The notes under the pieces are model-generated. The model was not told where the DNA came from. It did no database searches and saw nothing but the letters and a program-made list of their open reading frames with translations. A stretch of 64,000 bases of DNA from Macrotrachela quadricornifera (lineage: Eukaryota > Rotifera > Eurotatoria > Philodinida > Philodinidae): NCBI GenBank assembly GCA_022393335.1, contig JAJEKB010020807.1, forward strand, positions 530,427 through 594,426. Direction: 5' to 3'. Position 1 is the first letter of the stretch. Each line of letters opens with the position of its first letter. This document shows, piece by piece, positions 24,268 through 36,512 of the stretch. Position numbers and translations under genes: made by a program.

Positions 24268-24558
24268 ATGGTTGATATATTCTGCGTGTTAAATACATCA
24301 CATTTAATTTTCACTGATAAAGTCAGATTAATGGCGTCGTTGTTGTGTCATCAATGGGCTGCTGTGTTTAAGTGTCCATCAAAAGCTTGCACAAGAGTCG
24401 ATAATGTAGATAGCGAAACGACATATCCATGCGATTGTTTTGCAATTGAGAATCATGCTGGCGATAGCATCAAATGGTATAAAGTTCATCTACCTAGTGG
24501 AAAAGTTGGATATGTCAAGCAACTATATTGTTATGGCCATGTCATCAAACGATGTTAA
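24268..24558 (+). CDS. Small Cys-rich protein, possible SH3b-like domain
   Basis: A 96-residue frame from the ATG at 24268; an internal ATG at 24331 would give 75 residues. Residues about 40-95 read Cys-Thr-Arg-Val, a Tyr-Pro-Cys-Asp-Cys-Phe segment, Ile-Lys-Trp-Tyr-Lys-Val, then Gly-Lys-Val-Gly-Tyr-Val-Lys and Tyr-Cys. That order (disulfide cysteines, Trp-Tyr, Gly-Tyr-Val) resembles the bacterial-type SH3 domains found in secreted proteins. The N-terminal 30 residues are only weakly hydrophobic, so a signal peptide is doubtful. It may be the last exon or a fragment of a larger secreted protein. The function is not known. Confidence 0.45.
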   Translation: MVDIFCVLNTSHLIFTDKVRLMASLLCHQWAAVFKCPSKACTRVDNVDSETTYPCDCFAIENHAGDSIKWYKVHLPSGKVGYVKQLYCYGHVIKRC

Positions 24559-25159
24559 TTTTCTTTTCAATATCATAAACTTCATTTACGTTCATTTTTG
24601 AATATGTTACCATTTTAATTACCTGAATTTATTTGAAATTTTTATAATGCAGAATAAAATAATCTATTGTTTTGATTAATCTTGAATACATAGTCTGTCA
24701 TATTGATCTTTTTCTTTTTTCTTTTCACAAAAGAAATGATATTGATTTTTTTAAGAATGAGAATACTTGGTGACAATTTATTGTAGAAAATATGCGATAT
24801 TTGAATATTAATAATATTATTGTTGAATAGAGAACAATTTTCTCTTTCATGACATCGTGTCATTGTAAAAACAAGCTGCTAGAAAAAGGAACTAGAGAAT
24901 TAAAAATTAATATTTGAAATGATAACAAAATCAACTAAACATGTATCATTTTTCTTTTTATGAACAAGATCATTTGCAGAAGAAGACAACAGGATTTTTT
25001 TGCGCTGAAATATATCACGTCTTTTTCAAATAAAACACTAAAAAGATTATAGACCAAGTTAAACATTTTCAATACAATAATATAATTGTTAAAAGTTAAA
25101 GTGAGACATGTGTCTATAAACATTAATACTATTAGAGGAAAAAAAACGAGATTTTTATC
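24559..25159. other. Upstream region of the LDLa/EGF/7TM receptor gene
   Basis: About 600 bases of AT-rich sequence without coding potential. The receptor promoter should be here, but no defined element could be picked out. Confidence 0.4.
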
Positions 25160-28100
25160 ATGTTTAGTCTGATGAATGTAATATTTTTATTATTGATCTT
25201 TGACAAAGTATGTTTAATTTTGTATGATAGAGATCATTTTCAGTTTGATTGTTTATATTATTATTCAAATAATTTGTCTACTGCTGACCTAGTTAAATAT
25301 TGTATTCGTCCAGTCGATAATAGAAATTTGATAACGATAGATGTATTCAATCCATTTCATCAAAATTTTACTTTTTATCAATTATATCAATTGAATATCA
25401 CTGCACATGAAATACTTCTATGGTCATCTTCAATTGATCTTGCTGAAGAATATGAAAATTATATGAATGAACCAAGGCAATCTCCTCTATCAAATGAGCA
25501 ATTTTTCAATTGTACACCACCATGGTTTGGAATTCGATGTCAATATTCATTTGAATTAAATGTTGAAGAAGAATCTCCTATTACTGATGATATAATCTAT
25601 CATACATGTTATATTCTGATAGAATGTGATCGTGGTGGTCCATTAATGTGTTTAGATTGGCGCGAAATATGTGATGGTCGTATCGATTGTCTTAATAATG
25701 GTATTGATGAAATTCAATGTTCAGATTTAGAAATGAATCAATGTAATGGAAATGAATATCAATGTCACAATGGATTATGTATTCCAAATTTCTTTTATAA
25801 TGATGAGTCTGGTGAAGCAGAATGTCTTGATCAATCTGATATATTATCTCCATATGATTGTTCAGATTTAGATGTCGAATTTAATATTTTCGCTTGTCAA
25901 GAGAATACATGTCGATCAGGTGAAGGTAAATTTTCGTGTGGAAATGGACAATGTGTAGAAGATTTTTATGAATGTTACAATGGACGACATCTCTTATTAG
26001 CTGAATCTATCAGTATTCAAGGAAATCTCTCATATTATTGTTGGATTGCTATAGTTTGTCTTACCAAGATTATTGATCACATAGAGAATATATCGTGTGA
26101 AGAGATTTTAGAATCCTCTAAGATTATTATTCACCTGAAAAATTGTAAATATCCAATGCAATTTCCAACAATACCTGTACTTTTAGGTCATGTATATTTT
26201 TTCTACGATCTTAAAGAAATCTCTTATATTAATACCATATTGGCTCTAACACCTGATTACATTTGTTATGATGAACATTTATGTGACTCTCTTATTCCTA
26301 CATTTCATCATGGAAATTTAACTTGTCGATTTGCTAATGAAACAGGACTTGGATCAGATATTGAAGTGTATGATTGGAAGACAATGATTGATTTAATCAA
26401 ACCTTATTTTAATGGTTGCATCACTAAACATTATCAAAAAATAGAAAAATTTCAACATTCATCATTATATTCCTGTCAAAATTCCTCTAAAATAATTCCA
26501 GAACGTCGACTCATTGATAGTATTGTGGATTGTCCTTTGAACGATGATGAAGAAGCATTCAATTTGAGTTGTTCATTGGGCAATACATACCGATTTCGAT
26601 GTTCAAATGAGACTCAATGTCGATCACCTTTATACTCAAACAATATTTGTCCTGTACCACAAAAAAATGAAACTACAATTTTATTTCTTGAGATATGTGA
26701 TAGAATAATACATCTATCTCCAATGATAATCGATGGACAATATCATTCAGATGAAACTGATTGTGAACTTTGGCCATGTAATAATATTTATACACGATGT
26801 GACGGCTTTTGGAATTGTATAGATGGAAAAGATGAAGAGAATTGCACACACTCTATATGTCCAATACATACTTTTCCTTGTGTTATACCACATAAACATA
26901 TAGTTGAATGTTTACCATCCACAAAAATCGATGATACAATAATCAATTGTCATGGAACATCCGATGAATTACAATATTGTCATATGAATGATAATTCCTT
27001 TCGAACATATAGATTTCGATGTTGGAATAGTACGATATGCATGGAACAAGAAATATTATGTGATGAAAATGAAGATTGTCCATTAGATAGTGATGGATTA
27101 TTTTGTGATTACCGGTCACATCTATGTGATGAGTGGAATTCTGATACTCTTACTGATGTGCAATACATCTTATGTCGAATCGGTGCCAAGTCAAGAAAAA
27201 CTTTTTCGTTAGAAATTGCATTAACCTATCCATTGGTTCCGGTTAATGCCAACAAAAATGAATTAAACGAACGTGATATGATGTCTTCATTTGATAATTT
27301 TCTACGATCTAGGTTTTGTAATTACGGTTTCTATGCTCATTTATCGTTTGGACTTGACAATTATAGTAATGTTTGTTTTTGTCCACCAAATTATTATGGT
27401 GATCGTTGTCAGTATCAGAATCAACGTGTTAGTTTGACTCTAACATTAGCAACCGCTGTTCAACCAATTGTTTATGCTATTGTTGTTACTTTGATCGAAG
27501 ATGATAATGATCGACAAGAAATTCATTCATATCAACAATTCATTTACGTACCAAAATTTCATTGTGGTAAACCTATTAACATTTATTTATTGTACTCAAA
27601 TCGACCAAAGAATATTTCAAAAAACTATAGTATTCATATTGATGCATTTGATAAACGTTCATTGATATATTTAGCAAGTTGGCATTTAACAATTCCATTT
27701 ATTTTTCTGCCAGTCAATCGACTTGCTGCTTTTTTAACTCTTCCTATATATCGAACTTTGAAATCTAATCATTGTAATCATAAATGTTACCAAGGTATAT
27801 GTACAAAATATTTAAATAAAGAACAATTTTTTTGTCGATGTTATTCTGGTTGGTCTGGTACACAATGTCAAAATCCAATCAATTGTAGTATGTGCTCGGC
27901 TTATTCAATTTGTATTGGTTCAATTCAAAAACAAGTTATATGTGTTTGTCCTCTTCATAAATTTGGATCTCGTTGTCTTCTTAAACAAGAATGTCCAGAA
28001 AATTTTTGTGAAAATAATGGTAAATGTATTGTACTCGATCAAAGAATGATTGACAATAGTTATGTTTGTCTTTGTTCTGAACAGTATTCAGGAAAACGAT

Positions 28101-29671
28101 GTGAAACAGCTAAATATCAAACAAAAATTTTCTTTCAAAATATTCAAGTTTCATTATACTTATTCGCTTACATTTATTATAAAATCAGCAGTATAGAACT
28201 AATTCCTAGACTGGTCATACTCCAGAAAGTGTCTATTTTCCAGAATAGTGTAACATTGTACTCACAGTATTTGTTCAATTTGGTTTTTCTTAAAATTGAT
28301 AGTCATTATTATATGGCTGTTCTTCAGCGATCCGAAGTATCAAACATATCGACATCCATTGGTCCATCACAGCGATGCCCTTCATTTCACGAATTATCGA
28401 TGTCTGAATTACTTATAATGCCACGAATTCATCGATTAAAAGCCTATCATATTCCATGTCAACGTAATTTTGATTTACAATGTTTTTTCGACGAATTTTA
28501 CATGTGCTTGTGTACAATAGATCATCACAGCAACTGCTTTCTATTCGATTATAGTCGAAATTTTGTATGTAAAGAAAATGTTTACTGTGAAAATGGTGGA
28601 ACATGTTTACAAGATGGATCGGTATGTCTTGTCAGTATTCTATGTGTATGTATCGATTGTTTCTTTGGTGATCGATGTCAATTTTATGCTAAAGGTATTG
28701 GATTAACATTAGATGATATATTACGTTATAGCATTCGACCGAATATAACAATGAATGAACAATCATTTGTAGTCAAACTAAGTGCAACTCTTATTATGAT
28801 TATCTTTATAATTGGATTATTGAATAGTTTTTTCGCTTTTTTGGTATTTTATCAGCGAAATTCTCGTAAAATAGGATGTGAACTATATCTTCTATTATCA
28901 TCAATTTTTTCTGCTCTCGTTGTTAGTATGTTGACAATTAAGTTTTGGTTTCTAGTATTCACTCACATTAATTCTTCGATTAGTCGTCATATTCATCGTG
29001 GAGGATGTATAATAATCGAACCAATTCTCAAACTTCTTGTATACATGAACAATTGGCTTAATGCTTGTATAGCTATAGAAAGAGCATTGGTAGTATTCAA
29101 AGGAATCAATTTCAATACGAAGAGAAGCAAGCGTATTGCACGATGGACACTTCGATTATTACCATTTATTATTCTAGCTTCGATTAGTCATGAGTTCGTT
29201 TATCGTGATTTATTTGATGATTATGAGGAACAACGTGTGTGGTGTGTATTTCGTTACTCTGCGTCAATCGAAAAATACAACATAGCTATACATCTATTTC
29301 ATTTCGTTACTCCTTTCTTAGCAAATCTATTCTCTGCTCTTTTTATAGTATTTAAAATAGCTTATCTGCGTGCATCAGTTCGCAGTCAACAAAGCTTTGA
29401 ACGGCAATTTTTTGAACAGCTCAATGAGCACAAACAACTTATTGTTAGTCCTATCATACTAGTCATCCTGTCTTTTCCTCGTCTTGTCATCTCATTGTTG
29501 TCGGAATGTGTCAAAGCATCTCGAACACCATGGTTATATCTTTCTGGTTATATTATCTCATTCATTCCGTCAGCTTTCATTTTTATCATATTTGTTTTAC
29601 CATCAACTTCATATAAAAAACGATTCAAAGAGTCAATCAACAGTTGGCGACAAAGAATAACTCGTGCTTGA
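25160..29671 (+). CDS. Seven-transmembrane receptor with LDL-receptor-A and EGF-like ectodomain
   Basis: A 1503-residue protein in one uninterrupted exon from the ATG at 25160. Residues 1-20 are a signal peptide. The ectodomain carries several LDL-receptor class A-like modules (for example about residues 150-190, 194-226, 545-575 and 625-660, with Cys-Asp-Gly-x-x-Asp-Cys and Asp-Glu endings). EGF-like modules lie at about 719-750, 870-902, 909-935, 945-980 and 1137-1168, ending in Gly-x-x-Cys. From about residue 1205 come seven hydrophobic helices with a conserved-looking disulfide cysteine before helix 3, an Ile-Glu-Arg motif after helix 3 (the place of Asp-Arg-Tyr in rhodopsin-type receptors) and a Pro-containing helix 7 followed by a short basic tail. 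It should sit in the plasma membrane with a large extracellular ligand- or matrix-binding part. Ligand unknown. No defect is visible. Confidence 0.9.
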   Translation: MFSLMNVIFLLLIFDKVCLILYDRDHFQFDCLYYYSNNLSTADLVKYCIRPVDNRNLITIDVFNPFHQNFTFYQLYQLNITAHEILLWSSSIDLAEEYENYMNEPRQSPLSNEQFFNCTPPWFGIRCQYSFELNVEEESPITDDIIYHTCYILIECDRGGPLMCLDWREICDGRIDCLNNGIDEIQCSDLEMNQCNGNEYQCHNGLCIPNFFYNDESGEAECLDQSDILSPYDCSDLDVEFNIFACQENTCRSGEGKFSCGNGQCVEDFYECYNGRHLLLAESISIQGNLSYYCWIAIVCLTKIIDHIENISCEEILESSKIIIHLKNCKYPMQFPTIPVLLGHVYFFYDLKEISYINTILALTPDYICYDEHLCDSLIPTFHHGNLTCRFANETGLGSDIEVYDWKTMIDLIKPYFNGCITKHYQKIEKFQHSSLYSCQNSSKIIPERRLIDSIVDCPLNDDEEAFNLSCSLGNTYRFRCSNETQCRSPLYSNNICPVPQKNETTILFLEICDRIIHLSPMIIDGQYHSDETDCELWPCNNIYTRCDGFWNCIDGKDEENCTHSICPIHTFPCVIPHKHIVECLPSTKIDDTIINCHGTSDELQYCHMNDNSFRTYRFRCWNSTICMEQEILCDENEDCPLDSDGLFCDYRSHLCDEWNSDTLTDVQYILCRIGAKSRKTFSLEIALTYPLVPVNANKNELNERDMMSSFDNFLRSRFCNYGFYAHLSFGLDNYSNVCFCPPNYYGDRCQYQNQRVSLTLTLATAVQPIVYAIVVTLIEDDNDRQEIHSYQQFIYVPKFHCGKPINIYLLYSNRPKNISKNYSIHIDAFDKRSLIYLASWHLTIPFIFLPVNRLAAFLTLPIYRTLKSNHCNHKCYQGICTKYLNKEQFFCRCYSGWSGTQCQNPINCSMCSAYSICIGSIQKQVICVCPLHKFGSRCLLKQECPENFCENNGKCIVLDQRMIDNSYVCLCSEQYSGKRCETAKYQTKIFFQNIQVSLYLFAYIYYKISSIELIPRLVILQKVSIFQNSVTLYSQYLFNLVFLKIDSHYYMAVLQRSEVSNISTSIGPSQRCPSFHELSMSELLIMPRIHRLKAYHIPCQRNFDLQCFFDEFYMCLCTIDHHSNCFLFDYSRNFVCKENVYCENGGTCLQDGSVCLVSILCVCIDCFFGDRCQFYAKGIGLTLDDILRYSIRPNITMNEQSFVVKLSATLIMIIFIIGLLNSFFAFLVFYQRNSRKIGCELYLLLSSIFSALVVSMLTIKFWFLVFTHINSSISRHIHRGGCIIIEPILKLLVYMNNWLNACIAIERALVVFKGINFNTKRSKRIARWTLRLLPFIILASISHEFVYRDLFDDYEEQRVWCVFRYSASIEKYNIAIHLFHFVTPFLANLFSALFIVFKIAYLRASVRSQQSFERQFFEQLNEHKQLIVSPIILVILSFPRLVISLLSECVKASRTPWLYLSGYIISFIPSAFIFIIFVLPSTSYKKRFKESINSWRQRITRA

Positions 29672-29930
29672 AGATTTCGCCAAAAACAGCATATAAAGAA
29701 CGAAAATGAACCGAATTCGAACTAACTCTCTGAGAAATAATGGGATGCAATCTAACCCTTACCGATCTTTTATTGATTGTTTCACACATTTACTTTAATC
29801 TCCGCGTATAGCAACCTGCTTCTTTCTGTTCATAAAAGTTGCACTAATTGTGTTTATGAGGCCATGTATTAATGAAGAAGCAGCAACTTTCTGTTATCTG
29901 TTCCCACTCCTATTCTACTTCATTTTTGTC
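29672..29930. other. 3' flank of receptor gene up to assembly gap
   Basis: This is presumably the 3' UTR and flank. AAGCAGCAACTTTCTGTT (about 29877) echoes AGCAACCTGCTTCTTTCTGTT (about 29810). No gene is seen. Confidence 0.4.
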
Positions 29931-29940
29931 NNNNNNNNNN
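29931..29940. other. Assembly gap (10 N)
   Basis: Ten N characters. Sequence character changes across it: telomere-like GTGAGGGTGAGGG begins about 55 bases to the right, so linkage of the two sides depends on the scaffolding. Confidence 0.99.
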
Positions 29941-29993
29941 GGCCATATGAAAGAGCATCTTTGATAACCCTAAGATTGGCCCGAATAACCTTA

Positions 29994-30021
29994 TGTGAGG
30001 GTGAGGGTGAGGGTGAGACAA
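29994..30021. repeat. Telomere-like (TGAGGG)n tract
   Basis: Four consecutive GTGAGGG/TGAGGG-type units directly after the gap, the cleanest G-rich telomere-like tract in the window. The rest of 29941-30877 is AT-rich with no supported gene. Confidence 0.7.
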
Positions 30022-30877
30022 GCTACTAGAGTCGATAGATTTCGCCGCATTAACACAGATTATCAGATGGCAATAAATTTTAATGATTTTGAAAAAGGAA
30101 AATCACAAGATACGCCTATAACTATTACACACTTTCGTGGTTACCTGTTCAATAGATGAATACCGTTTTTCTTTTTATTTTGTTTGATATAGCCATTATT
30201 AATTATCAGTTGTATCGATGTGTGAACACGTTTTGTTCTTGTTAGTTTGTTGAGCAGTTTTTTCTTCGATAATACATGATGATATGAAGCATGCATTAAT
30301 TTTGTACGTTATCACACCGTTTCTAAAAACTTTGATTAGGATTTTGGACTCATATCTTTTTAATGACGTTGGAAGAGTTCGTTGAATTTTGAGTAGTATA
30401 TCGAAAATATAATAAAATATCTAGATTGAGAGATCAGCTACCATAATCTAGATTCTAGGTGAACTATAATGGTCTTCAGCTGTAAGATTAAGATTATAAA
30501 AGTATGTTTTTATTTGAACAGTTGAAAGAGAAAATGATCTGTTTTATAAATCTATAGCTAATGAATTAATATTAAGAAAAAGAAATTGAACTTCACATAT
30601 AATCAGACAATCATCATGTTCAAGAATATATACCAATGGCGATAAACTCAGAATAATGATTGGATATTGATTGTTCATAATCAATTGATAGGATTTGTTT
30701 TTGATTGATTTTTCTGTTTCTTTTGATGCCCTATTATAAATAAAAATTCTAGTGTGAATTTGTCTGCTTTTACGATGACATATTCTTAATGATACGCTTG
30801 TATTTCACTTTTTCCTATTGTATTGTTTCATAACTTTTTCTTAGGTTTTTCACGTATCAATTTTGTTAGCGTCAATA

Positions 30878-31794
30878 CAGGGTGATCGGGAAGTAATTCC
30901 CTATTTTAAATTCTTTATTACTCTTGAGTGACAAAGGCTATCGTGATGATTTTTTCACCGTTTTCAAAAGTGTACTGTGCCATTTTATTGTATATGAAAC
31001 AAGCTGATTGGTCAATCCTTTATGTAAGACCAAACATGAATCGTCTTCTGAGAATATACGAAAATAACTCGATATTATAACTAATTGGTTTTTCTTATAC
31101 AACGATTTATACTATAGCAATCTCTTTGTTGTTTTGAAGTGTACATATCACTATCAGATATAACGCGTCAAGTTTCACTAAAAATACTTCTCATATTCTT
31201 AAACTTCTGTAGTCGTTATCAGGCTTACCGATTAGGGGGGATGAAAGATGATTTCTCCCATCAAAAATGGTTAGCTTTCTGGGAAAATTTCATATATTTT
31301 CTGCCAATTTTTTGAAATCTTATGGTGAATTTTGACAGTGATTTGTCCAATTCGCATTTCTCGTTGTTTTTCCAGCAGAAAATTGGATAAGTACATTTTC
31401 TGTCCATGAAAGCTTGCTGATAACTGAGGAATTTGCCATTTTTCTCTGCAATTTTTGTCAAAAAGTCGACAACGACGTTTGCTGCGAAATTTTTTCAGAC
31501 TTTCTGCCAAATTTATCCCCTCCCACTGTTCGAAACAATCGGAAACACTGGTCGTTATAATACCCATCGTTGTATAAGAAAAACCAATTAGTTATAATAT
31601 CGAGTTACTTTCGTATATCCTCAGAAGAAGATTCATGTCTGATCTTACACAAAGGAGTGACCAATCAGCTTGTTTCATATACAATAAAATGGCACAGTAA
31701 ACTCTTGAAAACGGTGAAAAAATCATCACGATAGCCTTTGTCACTTAAGAGTAATAAAGAATTTAAAATAGGGAGTTACTTCCCGATCACCCTG
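30878..31794. mobile_element. TA-flanked Tc1/mariner-type MITE, 917 bases
   Basis: Flanked by TA at 30876-30877 and 31795-31796. It begins CAGGGTGATCGGGAAGTAA and ends with the reverse complement TTACTTCCCGATCACCCTG. Arms of about 230 bases (to about 31110 and from about 31562) are almost identical inverted copies. CAGGGTG ends and TA duplications are typical of Tc1/mariner-derived elements. The 450-base centre is unique sequence with an open minus-strand frame of 98 codons (31567-31271) that matches nothing I recognise. No transposase is encoded. Confidence 0.9.
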
Positions 31795-32800
31795 TATGCA
31801 ACCAAACTAATTTATTTTTTAAATGATGATCGTAATAGAAATAGAAAATAATATTAATATGGCAACGTTATGAAAAATAAAATTGAGGATGAGAATCGAA
31901 ATATATACACAGATACAGTGAATACATCAGCTAACTAAAGGTAAAACTGGAAATGTGCCCATACTTAAGTGAGTCATATCAATTTGGTAAGAATGTGAGT
32001 AGAAATGTACACGAAGGTAGAGGGCATACATCAGCTGTGTGACGAGGATAAAGACAAGGACATATCTGAGTGGCGATGAGAGGACGTCATTCCAGTGAAT
32101 TGAGTTCTTTGATTAACTTGGATTTCATGAATTAACTAAGCTCCCAAGCTTTTATTTATTTTTATTAATATTCGAGAACCAAAGACCTCAAAAATTCAGT
32201 CCTCACGGGATTTGAACTTATTTCTATAAAATCGTTCCATTTTAGTAAGGAAAATAGAAAGCAAAACTCTAGATTATAAGAGAGAAAATACTGTAGTATT
32301 AATAGCATCAAAACAATACTATTAAACACATCATATTGAAAGCTTATCAGTTGCTTAAGATCCGTTTTTGTCGGATTCCAATTAAGCACATTATCTGAAA
32401 CAAGTTAAAATGTCTTAAAATATTCCTTCTATTCGATAATTGAAACGAATATTAGATACAAGTAACATGATAAGGAGATGAACAATATCAAAATCAATAA
32501 AAGAAATGACAACAAACAACTCATATTATTCGCAAATATCTTTGAATCTTGAAGAAATTTTGTGCAACAACGTATAAATTGTAAATTTTAGATACACTGT
32601 TTTGCATGTGCAAAAGAAAAAAAATACAATTTTCAACTGAATCAATATTTTCTTTATGACAAAGCATCAGCAAAGAAAAAAATCATCATATCAATCTAAA
32701 TATACAAAGTGACAATACACGTCAGCTAAGATAAACGATAGTATAAATGTTTTCATCACGATATGATTGAATCATACTCTTTTTTCTTTCATTCAACGCA
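31795..32800. other. Intergenic region, nothing recognised
   Basis: AT-rich, no supported gene. The right end is the probable promoter and first non-coding exon of the cathepsin-like pseudogene, with a donor-like CAGGTGAGT at about 32800-32806. Confidence 0.4.
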
Positions 32801-32852
32801 GGTGAGTATCCATAAATAGAGTAATGTCTTTAATTATAATTAAAACATTTAG

Positions 32853-34003
<1,151 letters not shown>

Positions 34004-34010
<7 letters not shown>

Positions 34011-34050
34011 GCGCGGCGCAATCGCCGCTGACCCTCTACTGAAAGAGTGT
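34004..34050 (+). repeat. Hairpin-repeat family, copy 1
   Basis: AACAAGTAGC followed by a perfect six-base-pair stem GCGGCG (34013-34018), loop CAAT, CGCCGC (34023-34028), then TGACCCTCTACTGAAAGAG. Three other copies with the same layout but different stem bases lie at about 36513, 40283 and 62155. This copy truncates the protease pseudogene. Confidence 0.65.
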
Positions 34051-34059
34051 GATCAGATC

Positions 34060-34834
34060 GCTCAGATCTCTTACGATAAGAAAAAAAATTGTTTTAATTC
34101 ATAAGTTCAATCACTTGATCATTTGTCCCACAGTCTTTTACTCATACTCCTTTCGCTTACTATAATCTAGTCAAACTAACATCCAATCGTTCGTCGGCCT
34201 CCCTCCGGTCGGTCACTCACGACTAGCCGTTGACATATATAATCAATTTTTCTATTTTCACACCAAAAAACTAGCTCGTTTATAATAGGTCGGTTCGTAA
34301 TCGAAGATATTAAAACTGCACGTAAAAGTGTGGTCTGCAGCACAAATTGTTTTCTTCCCTTCATTTTCAGGAACTGATAATCGGCCGGACTCATCCTCAA
34401 AGTGGCATTAATTAAGTTCCTTCGAAAAATCATTCAGGCTACCTGAGACTCTTTCGAATCTCATCTTTGAAGTAGCTCTCCAAATAAACGCCTAGATGTT
34501 TCTATAGCCACCCCCACTGTATCTTCCATTTTTTTATTTCCTTTCGAAGTGAATAAATGAGTTAACTTTCATTTTATGACCAAAACCAATGACATTCTGT
34601 TATATGTAACATGATGTCCACTTGATTATCCCTAATGATTGTTTGAAACAAATATACGAAAGCGTTTCTTTTCAGCATTGAAGGGTAAAACACCCACGCA
34701 CAACCACAATGGATTTGAAAAAGCTAATTCAAGACTAACATTCTTCACTGATTATAATCATTCATCAAATTCTAACAACATAGATGATTTTCTCGTAGAC
34801 GAAGCATCAAAAACGACTTGAAAAAATGGTTTAC
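34060..34834. repeat. Dispersed repeat related to 38130-38500
   Basis: The block CGGCCTCCCTCCGGTCGGTCACTCACGACTAGCCGTT (about 34196-34230) recurs with few changes at about 38437-38473. The stretch with ACCTGAGACTcTTTCgAA (about 34441) matches TTACTTGAGACTTATTTCAAA (about 38373), so both are copies of one longer element in rearranged order. No gene is supported in 34060-34834. Confidence 0.5.
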
Positions 34835-35190
34835 AAAAAAATGACTTCAGATTCGAGTTCCTCGACCTCGATTATTTTCGATCAAGCTTTGTAAGAAAAT
34901 ACTTTTTTCGTAAAAAAGTAGTCCTTTGTGTAAAAAAAGTGATTCGCAAAAAAATCTCAAAAAACTGACATCAGATTCAAATTCTTCGGCCTCGATTACT
35001 TTTGGTCAAACTTTGTAGAAAGCTATAATTAATATACAGTCTAAGAACGAACGAACGGACTTATAAACGAACGCACTTATGAACGAACGCATTTAACTGA
35101 CTTTGTGTATACCCTCCTTTCAATACAGGGAATCATACAAAAGTACGAAAGGATAAAACGTATACGTCTTTCTCTAAGAAGAAAATCTCG
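34835..35190. repeat. Two 124-bp-family units, GAAC run and CCCTC hairpin
   Basis: Two diverged units of the repeat that forms the array at 40.3-41.1 kb (landmark GATTCgAgTTCcTCGaCCTCGATTA), followed by a GAACGAACG run (about 35047-35095) and the short hairpin ACCCTCCTTTCAATACAGGGA (about 35110-35130). Confidence 0.65.
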
Positions 35191-36049
35191 CTTTTGTAAC
35201 GACAAAATTTGGTTACTCACAATTTTGTTCCTTTTTGAAAGCAAAAAGTGCACTTAGAAAACAAGCGATTCAGTGGAAGTTATAGAACTTTTCACGTTGT
35301 ATCTCGTGGTATATTTCTTTTTTTCTATTAATACAACGTATTCAATAATAGTAAAATGAGATACAATAGTACTTCACTTTTTATACCATACCCATTGTGG
35401 TCTACTGTAATGAGCTAGCATTCAACAAAAACAATTCTTATCGAAATTTTATCATTATGATATTAGTTCAATAGTAATCAAATAGCACAGAAAGATGGTT
35501 TTTTTTTTCTCTATCATTCCATGTAAAAAGGAACTTTTATCAAGCTTAGTATGTGCTACTAAAATGTCGATGCCACCACTTTTGGATATCCCTTTGTATT
35601 TATATAATATTACTTTTTTCTGGAACAGACCTGGGTTTTTTGACATAAAAGCGTTAAAAAATGTAATATGCAAATATTTTGATGATTGAATATTATATGC
35701 TATCTTATTCTTGAAAGAGATACTTTTTAACACATTCGACCCGATTCAGTTTTTTAAGAAAATTTTTTCAAGATCATCATTTTCATGGACTGTTAACTTC
35801 TAATAAGTGCATATAATGACGTTTTCGTTATCTTTTACTGATTATCTATCTTTCTCTTCTTTGTATCACAACATAATGAGTCATTTTTTTTGACCAACTG
35901 AATAATCGCTCAAGTTACTTTTTCGTTCTTTTTCATATTATACGAAGCATGTGCAAAAAAAATGAAGGAAGGTTTCAGCTTTTTCTCTCTTATTCTTTTC
36001 TCTTTATCGTCTTGTATATAAATACAACCAAAATTTTGGAACAGTTCAT
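35191..36049. other. Intergenic region left of piggyBac remnant
   Basis: No gene supported. A TTAA at about 35727-35730 followed by CACATTCGACCCG could be a piggyBac-type left end, but no matching right end was found. Confidence 0.35.
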
Positions 36050-36052
36050 ATG

Positions 36053-36453
36053 TCATTTGAAGACACCGATAGAAAAGATAGCGCCAGCTCACTTAGTGAA
36101 GTGAGTTCTCTGGATGAGGATTTTAATATAATGTACCTTGAACCTGACAATTCTGAAGAAGAAGTCACTATTAACAAGAAAACTACACTGAAAGCAAAGT
36201 GAACATTCTGCAGTTTCATGAAAGTCTTGTACGATCTTTACTTTTTGGTATGTCATTCGAGAAGCTGAGACCTGATCCGAGACAACAATCAATCAGTCAT
36301 TTGAAGCGCAAACTAGCTGATCACAAGCTCGAAGAAAAGATAGGATCTGGCCGCGATGTCCGAAGACGCTGTGTCGGTTTTTACGAGAAAAACAGGGAAC
36401 AACAATCAAGAGAAGCGTATCACTCAACAACAAAGAGAATGAAAACTTCGTGA
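36053..36453 (+). mobile_element. piggyBac-like transposase remnant, internally deleted
   Basis: Two pieces are joined. An acidic N-terminus starts at the ATG at 36053 (Met-Ser-Phe-Glu-Asp-Thr-Asp, Ser/Asp/Glu rich, about 50 codons to a TGA at about 36202). A C-terminal transposase tail at about 36200-36453 contains Pro-Asp-Pro-Arg-Gln-Gln, Arg-Lys-Leu-Ala-Asp-His, then Arg-Arg-Arg-Cys-Val-Gly and Arg-Glu-Gln-Gln-Ser-Arg-Glu. The tail resembles the segment of piggyBac transposases just before their terminal zinc ribbon, which itself is missing. The whole DDD catalytic core is absent, so this cannot transpose itself. A hairpin-repeat copy follows at 36513. Assignment rests on the tail motif. 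Confidence 0.55.
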
Positions 36454-36512
36454 TCTGATTGTAACAAATTTTCTTGTCTTGTTTTTTTTCAACGAGAAGG
36501 AATACACTATGT

